Assembly (NCBI RefSeq): GCF_902459615.1
Contig: NZ_CABPSA010000007.1
Span: 1 to 64,000 of the forward strand
Direction of reading: 5' to 3'
DNA: 64,000 nucleotides
Source: Pandoraea commovens
GTDB lineage: Bacteria > Pseudomonadota > Gammaproteobacteria > Burkholderiales > Burkholderiaceae
Shown: piece after piece, positions 60,259-64,000 of the stretch
Layout: each line of letters begins with the position of its first letter
How positions within the stretch are numbered: the first letter of the stretch is position 1
Translations under genes and position numbers: made by a program
Notes under the pieces: generated by a model
Database searches by the model: none
What the model saw: the letters and a program-made list of their open reading frames with translations, nothing else
What the model was told of the DNA's origin: nothing

Positions 60259-63120
60259 ATGATGGATCCGATGTTTGAGAAGGATTACGGCACCCCGCGC
60301 CGCGAATCGACGAAGGAAGTCACGCTGGAGATCGACGGCGAACAGGTCACCGTGCCTGCGGGCACGTCGATCATGCGCGCGGCGTCCGAGGGCGGCGTGA
60401 ATGTGCCCAAGCTGTGCGCGACCGACTCGCTGGAGCCGTTCGGCTCGTGCCGTCTGTGTCTGGTGGAAATCGAAGGCCGTCGCGGCTTCCCGGCATCGTG
60501 CACCACGCCGGTCGAACCCGGCATGAAGGTCCGCACGCAGTCGCCGAAGCTGCAAGAGCTGCGCAAGGGCGTGATGGAGCTGTACATCTCCGATCACCCG
60601 CTGGACTGTCTGACGTGTGCCGCCAACGGCGACTGCGAGTTGCAGGACATGGCCGGAGTGACGGGCCTGCGCGAAGTGCGTTACGGCTTCGACGGCGCGA
60701 ACCACTTCGACAGCGAGAAAGACGAGTCGAACCCCTACTTCACGTACGACGCTTCGAAGTGCATCGTCTGTAACCGTTGCGTGCGCGCCTGCGAAGAAAC
60801 GCAAGGCACGTTCGCACTGACGATCTCTGGCCGAGGCTTCGAAGCCCGCGTATCGGCGGGCCAGGACCAGGCGTTCATGGATTCGGAGTGCGTGTCGTGC
60901 GGCGCCTGCGTGGCTGCCTGCCCGACCGCAACGCTGCAAGAGAAGTCCGTCATCCACCTCGGTCAGGCCGAGCACGCCAAGATCACGACCTGCGCCTATT
61001 GCGGCGTGGGCTGCTCGTTCAAGGCCGAGATGAAGGGCAACGAAGTCGTGCGCATGGTGCCGCACAAGGACGGTCAGGCCAACGAAGGCCACGCCTGCGT
61101 GAAGGGTCGCTTCGCCTGGGGCTACGCCACGCACAAGGACCGTATCCTCACGCCGAAGATCCGCAAGAAAATTACCGATCCGTGGCAGGAAGTGTCCTGG
61201 GACGAGGCGCTCGACTACGCTGCGTCTGAGTTCAAGCGCATTCAGGCCAAGTACGGCCGCGACTCCATCGGCGGCCTGGTGTCCTCGCGTTGCACGAACG
61301 AAGAAGACTACCTGGTGCAGAAGCTGGTGCGCGCCGCGTTCGGCAATAACAACGTCGACACCTGCGCCCGCGTGTGCCACTCGCCGACCGGCTATGGTCT
61401 GAAGGCGACGCTCGGCGAATCGGCCGGTACGCAGACGTTCAAGTCGGTCGAGCATTCGGACGTGATTCTCGTGATGGGTGCGAACCCGACCGACGGTCAC
61501 CCGGTGTTCGGCTCGCGTATGAAGAAGCGCCTGCGTCAGGGCGCGAAGCTGATCGTGATCGATCCGCGTCGTATCGACCTGGTCAAGAGCCCGCACATCA
61601 ACGCCGACTATCACCTGCAACTGCGTCCGGGCACGAACGTGGCCATGGTCAACGCACTGGCGCACGTGATCGTTACCGAAGGTCTGATGGCCGACGAATT
61701 CATCGCCGAGCGTTGCGAAGATCGCGCATTCCAACAATGGCGCGACTTCATCTCCCGTGCCGAGAATTCGCCGGAAGCGACCGAAGCCCACACGGGCGTG
61801 CCTGCCCACCTCGTGCGCGGGGCAGCCCGTCTGTATGCGACCGGCGGCAACGCTGCGATCTACTACGGTCTGGGCGTGACGGAACACGCACAAGGCTCGA
61901 CGACGGTCATCGGCATCGCCAACCTCTCGATGCTCACCGGCAACATCGGCCGCGAAGGCGTGGGCGTGAACCCGCTGCGCGGTCAGAACAACGTGCAGGG
62001 CTCCTGCGACATGGGCGCGTTCCCGCACGAACTGCCGGGCTATCGTCACGTGTCGGATTCGAGCGCCCGCGCACTATTCGAAGCCGAATGGGGCGTCGAG
62101 CTGCAAGCCGAACCGGGCCTGCGTATTCCGAACATGTTCGACGCGGCGCTCGCGGGCACCTTCATGGGCCTGTACTGCCAGGGCGAGGACATCGTCCAGT
62201 CGGACCCGAACACGCAACACGTCACGCATGCGCTGGAGCAGATGGAGTGCATCGTGGTGCAGGACATCTTCCTCAACGAAACCGCGAAGTACGCACATGT
62301 GCTGCTGCCGGGTTCGTCGTTCCTGGAGAAGGACGGCACGTTCACCAACGCCGAGCGTCGTATCTCGCGCGTGCGTCAGGTCATGCCGCCGCGTGCCGGT
62401 TACGCCGACTGGGAAGTGACGATCCAGCTGGCGAAGCGTCTGGGCTACGAGATGAACTACTCGCACCCGTCGGAAATCATGGACGAAATCGCACGTCTCA
62501 CGCCGACGTTCACCGGCGTGAGCTACGAGAAGCTCGATCGCATGGGCAGCGTGCAGTGGCCGTGTAACGAAGAAGCGCCGGACGGCACGCCCGTCATGCA
62601 CATCGACGAATTCGTACGCGGCAAGGGCAAGTTCCTCATCACGCAATACGTGCCGACGGACGAAAAGGTCACGCGCCGTTTCCCGCTCATCCTCACGACC
62701 GGGCGGATTCTGTCGCAGTACAACGTCGGCGCGCAGACGCGTCGCACGGACAACAACAACTGGCACAGCGAAGATCGTCTGGAGCTGCATCCGCACGATG
62801 CCGAAGAACGTGGCATCAAGGACGGCGACTGGGTCGGCATTCAGAGCCGGGCGGGTGAGACGGTGCTGCGCGCCATCGTCAGCGACCGCATGCAGCCGGG
62901 CGTGGTGTACACGACGTTCCACTTCCCGGAGTCGGGCGCGAACGTGATCACGACCGACAACTCGGACTGGGCGACGAACTGCCCCGAGTACAAGGTGACA
63001 GCGGTGCAGGTCACGCCGGTGGCGCAACCGTCGGAATGGCAGCGTCAGTACTCGGACTTCAACCGTCAGCAGGAAGCGTTCCTCGGACACGACCAGACGA
63101 CGGCGGCCAGCGCAAGCTGA
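60259..63120 (+). CDS. fdsA: NAD-dependent formate dehydrogenase catalytic alpha subunit, Cys type
   Basis: 953 residues. Order: N-terminal [2Fe-2S] domain (CRLCLVEIEGRRGFPASC), His-Cys region (HPLDCLTCAANGDCELQ), two ferredoxin motifs (CIVCNRCVRACEE; CVSCGACVAACPTATL), then the molybdopterin part with CAYCGVGC and the active-site Cys373 in ARVCHSPTG. A Cys, not Sec, is used, unlike FdoG in this window. It oxidises formate from oxalate decarboxylation. AGGAGA precedes the ATG. Confidence 0.95.
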   Translation: MMDPMFEKDYGTPRRESTKEVTLEIDGEQVTVPAGTSIMRAASEGGVNVPKLCATDSLEPFGSCRLCLVEIEGRRGFPASCTTPVEPGMKVRTQSPKLQELRKGVMELYISDHPLDCLTCAANGDCELQDMAGVTGLREVRYGFDGANHFDSEKDESNPYFTYDASKCIVCNRCVRACEETQGTFALTISGRGFEARVSAGQDQAFMDSECVSCGACVAACPTATLQEKSVIHLGQAEHAKITTCAYCGVGCSFKAEMKGNEVVRMVPHKDGQANEGHACVKGRFAWGYATHKDRILTPKIRKKITDPWQEVSWDEALDYAASEFKRIQAKYGRDSIGGLVSSRCTNEEDYLVQKLVRAAFGNNNVDTCARVCHSPTGYGLKATLGESAGTQTFKSVEHSDVILVMGANPTDGHPVFGSRMKKRLRQGAKLIVIDPRRIDLVKSPHINADYHLQLRPGTNVAMVNALAHVIVTEGLMADEFIAERCEDRAFQQWRDFISRAENSPEATEAHTGVPAHLVRGAARLYATGGNAAIYYGLGVTEHAQGSTTVIGIANLSMLTGNIGREGVGVNPLRGQNNVQGSCDMGAFPHELPGYRHVSDSSARALFEAEWGVELQAEPGLRIPNMFDAALAGTFMGLYCQGEDIVQSDPNTQHVTHALEQMECIVVQDIFLNETAKYAHVLLPGSSFLEKDGTFTNAERRISRVRQVMPPRAGYADWEVTIQLAKRLGYEMNYSHPSEIMDEIARLTPTFTGVSYEKLDRMGSVQWPCNEEAPDGTPVMHIDEFVRGKGKFLITQYVPTDEKVTRRFPLILTTGRILSQYNVGAQTRRTDNNNWHSEDRLELHPHDAEERGIKDGDWVGIQSRAGETVLRAIVSDRMQPGVVYTTFHFPESGANVITTDNSDWATNCPEYKVTAVQVTPVAQPSEWQRQYSDFNRQQEAFLGHDQTTAASAS

Positions 63121-63325
63121 GTCGGCAATCAGGCACGCGACGGCGCCGGTCGAGCGACCGCACCGCCGTGTGCCGCCACGGACAATCCGCGTCCATCGTC
63201 GGAAGCACACAGTTCCGATGAGCTTCGCCGTCTATTGCCAACAGACGGCGCGGCGGACGCGAGATTGGCCAAGCGAACCGGTGCAATGCATCGACAGAGA
63301 ACGATCACAGGGGACAAGACAGATC

Positions 63326-63559
63326 ATGGACACCGACAATCTGGTCAAGATGGCCAATCAGATCGGGGATTTCTTCGAGACGATGCCCGATCGCGGCGAA
63401 GCGCTTGAGAACATCGCCGGCCATCTGCGTCGCTTCTGGGCGCCGCGCATGCGCATGACGATTCTGGAACATCTGGAGACGACGGACGGGCATGGCATGC
63501 GCGAGATCGTCGTGGCCGCCATCACCGCGCATCGCGCCGAACTCTGGCCGCGCAGCTGA
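63326..63559 (+). CDS. fdsD: Formate dehydrogenase delta subunit
   Basis: 77 residues from the ATG at 63326. MDTDNLVKMANQIGDFFETM and WAPRMRMTILEHLETTDGHG are typical of FdsD, a small accessory subunit. In the usual fdsGBACD order, fdsC (FdhD-like sulfur transfer) lies between fdsA and fdsD; here a 205-bp gap with no gene stands in its place, so FdhD must be encoded elsewhere. Confidence 0.88.
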   Translation: MDTDNLVKMANQIGDFFETMPDRGEALENIAGHLRRFWAPRMRMTILEHLETTDGHGMREIVVAAITAHRAELWPRS

Positions 63560-63674
63560 TATTCATCTGGACTTATCGGCAGGACGCGAGGTCCGGCCGT
63601 GACATCGGGCGCGCTCGTGGAAACGATTGCGCCTGATTTCGTTGGCAGACGCCAATGCCGCCTCAGGCGCCCAT

Positions 63675-64000
63675 TCAGGCCCCAAGCTTGATGAGTACCG
63701 CACCGCCGACAACCAGACTGCATGCGACGATACGCCTCGCGTTGAGTTTCTCCCGCATGAACAGCCAGCCCAGCAGCACCGCAAAGATGGCGCTCGATTC
63801 GCGCAACGCCGACACCACACCCATCGGCAGAAATTGCAGCGCGAAGACCACCATGCCGTAGGCGCATTGCGCCACCACGCCCGCACCCAGCGCTTGCGCC
63901 ACCCGACGGCGCGGCGCGAGGAACATGCCGCGCCATCCGCCCCGCCACTTCCACACTGCCCCGACCAGCGGCACGCTCGCAAACAAGTACGCCCACGCGA
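63675..64000 (-). CDS. EamA/DMT-family transporter, partial (5' end beyond window)
   Basis: The frame is open to the right edge and ends at 63675. Visible residues include PLVGAVWKWRGGWRGMF, ALQFLPMGVVSALRESSAIF and LGWLFMREKLNARRIVACSL, the repeat end of a drug/metabolite transporter with a typical GWLFMREKL motif. Two to three membrane helices of the second half are visible. Convergent with fdsD. Confidence 0.8.
   Translation of the reverse strand, partial: AWAYLFASVPLVGAVWKWRGGWRGMFLAPRRRVAQALGAGVVAQCAYGMVVFALQFLPMGVVSALRESSAIFAVLLGWLFMREKLNARRIVACSLVVGGAVLIKLGA

Noticed and set aside
60124-62049. Minus-strand frame of 641 codons opposite fdsB/fdsA
   Set aside because: An antisense shadow of high-GC genes; its sequence is Arg/Ala/His-rich without motifs.

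Overview
The window looks like the chromosome of a beta-proteobacterium of the Burkholderiaceae. The high G+C, the gene families and the oxalate/formate gene set fit Pandoraea best; the genus is my inference. A lower-G+C integrated element occupies the left end (about 1-9.7 kb). The rest is mostly metabolic genes, with several catabolic clusters each next to its own GntR- or LysR-type regulator.

Layout. 1-9739 is the integrase-proximal end of a prophage or integrative element: a run of overlapping plus-strand phage genes (RecE-like YqaJ exonuclease, RecT annealing protein, DUF551-type proteins, a PAPS-reductase-family protein, an AlpA/Xis-like protein), then a convergent tyrosine integrase abutting the 3' end of a selenocysteine tRNA gene. 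9740-19052 is a selenocysteine/formate island on the minus strand: fdoG (in-frame UGA with a SECIS-like hairpin), fdoH, fdoI, fdhE, selA, selB, selC. 19242-22942 is a pqiA-pqiA-pqiB-pqiC lipid-transport operon. 23061-26528 is a five-gene, toluene-monooxygenase-like diiron oxygenase operon (tmoABCDE order) with no reductase gene. 27-40 kb holds transporters, a GH15 glycosidase, a CoA-transferase/enoyl-CoA hydratase pair with a divergent GntR, a second GntR divergent from a hydratase, and an MFS gene. 40.8-47.2 kb holds two LysR regulators around a three-gene proton-translocating transhydrogenase (pntAA-pntAB-pntB) and a FAH-family hydrolase.

47.3-63.6 kb is an oxalotrophy locus: two formyl-CoA:oxalate CoA-transferases (frc), oxalyl-CoA decarboxylase (oxc), an OxlT-type antiporter, a PAS-domain protein, a PanE-like reductase, a small membrane protein, a GntR/FCD regulator, and an NAD-linked Cys-type formate dehydrogenase (fdsGBA, fdsD). 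Oxalate would enter by OxlT, be activated by Frc, decarboxylated by Oxc to formyl-CoA, and the released formate oxidised by Fds (NADH) or by the periplasmic Sec-enzyme Fdo. PntAB could turn NADH into NADPH, and the PanE-like protein may reduce oxalyl-CoA or a related keto compound.

The most striking unannotated signal is a shared AT-rich motif (core ATATWCGRTAT) upstream of frc1, oxlT, the panE-like gene, the small-protein/GntR pair and fdsG. It looks like the operator set of one oxalate regulon. Other points of interest are the reductase-less monooxygenase with altered active-site pocket residues, a 24-bp-stem hairpin upstream of oxlT, paired DnaA-box-like repeats at 40.5-40.7 kb, and a 15-codon methyltransferase-like minigene in the phage element.
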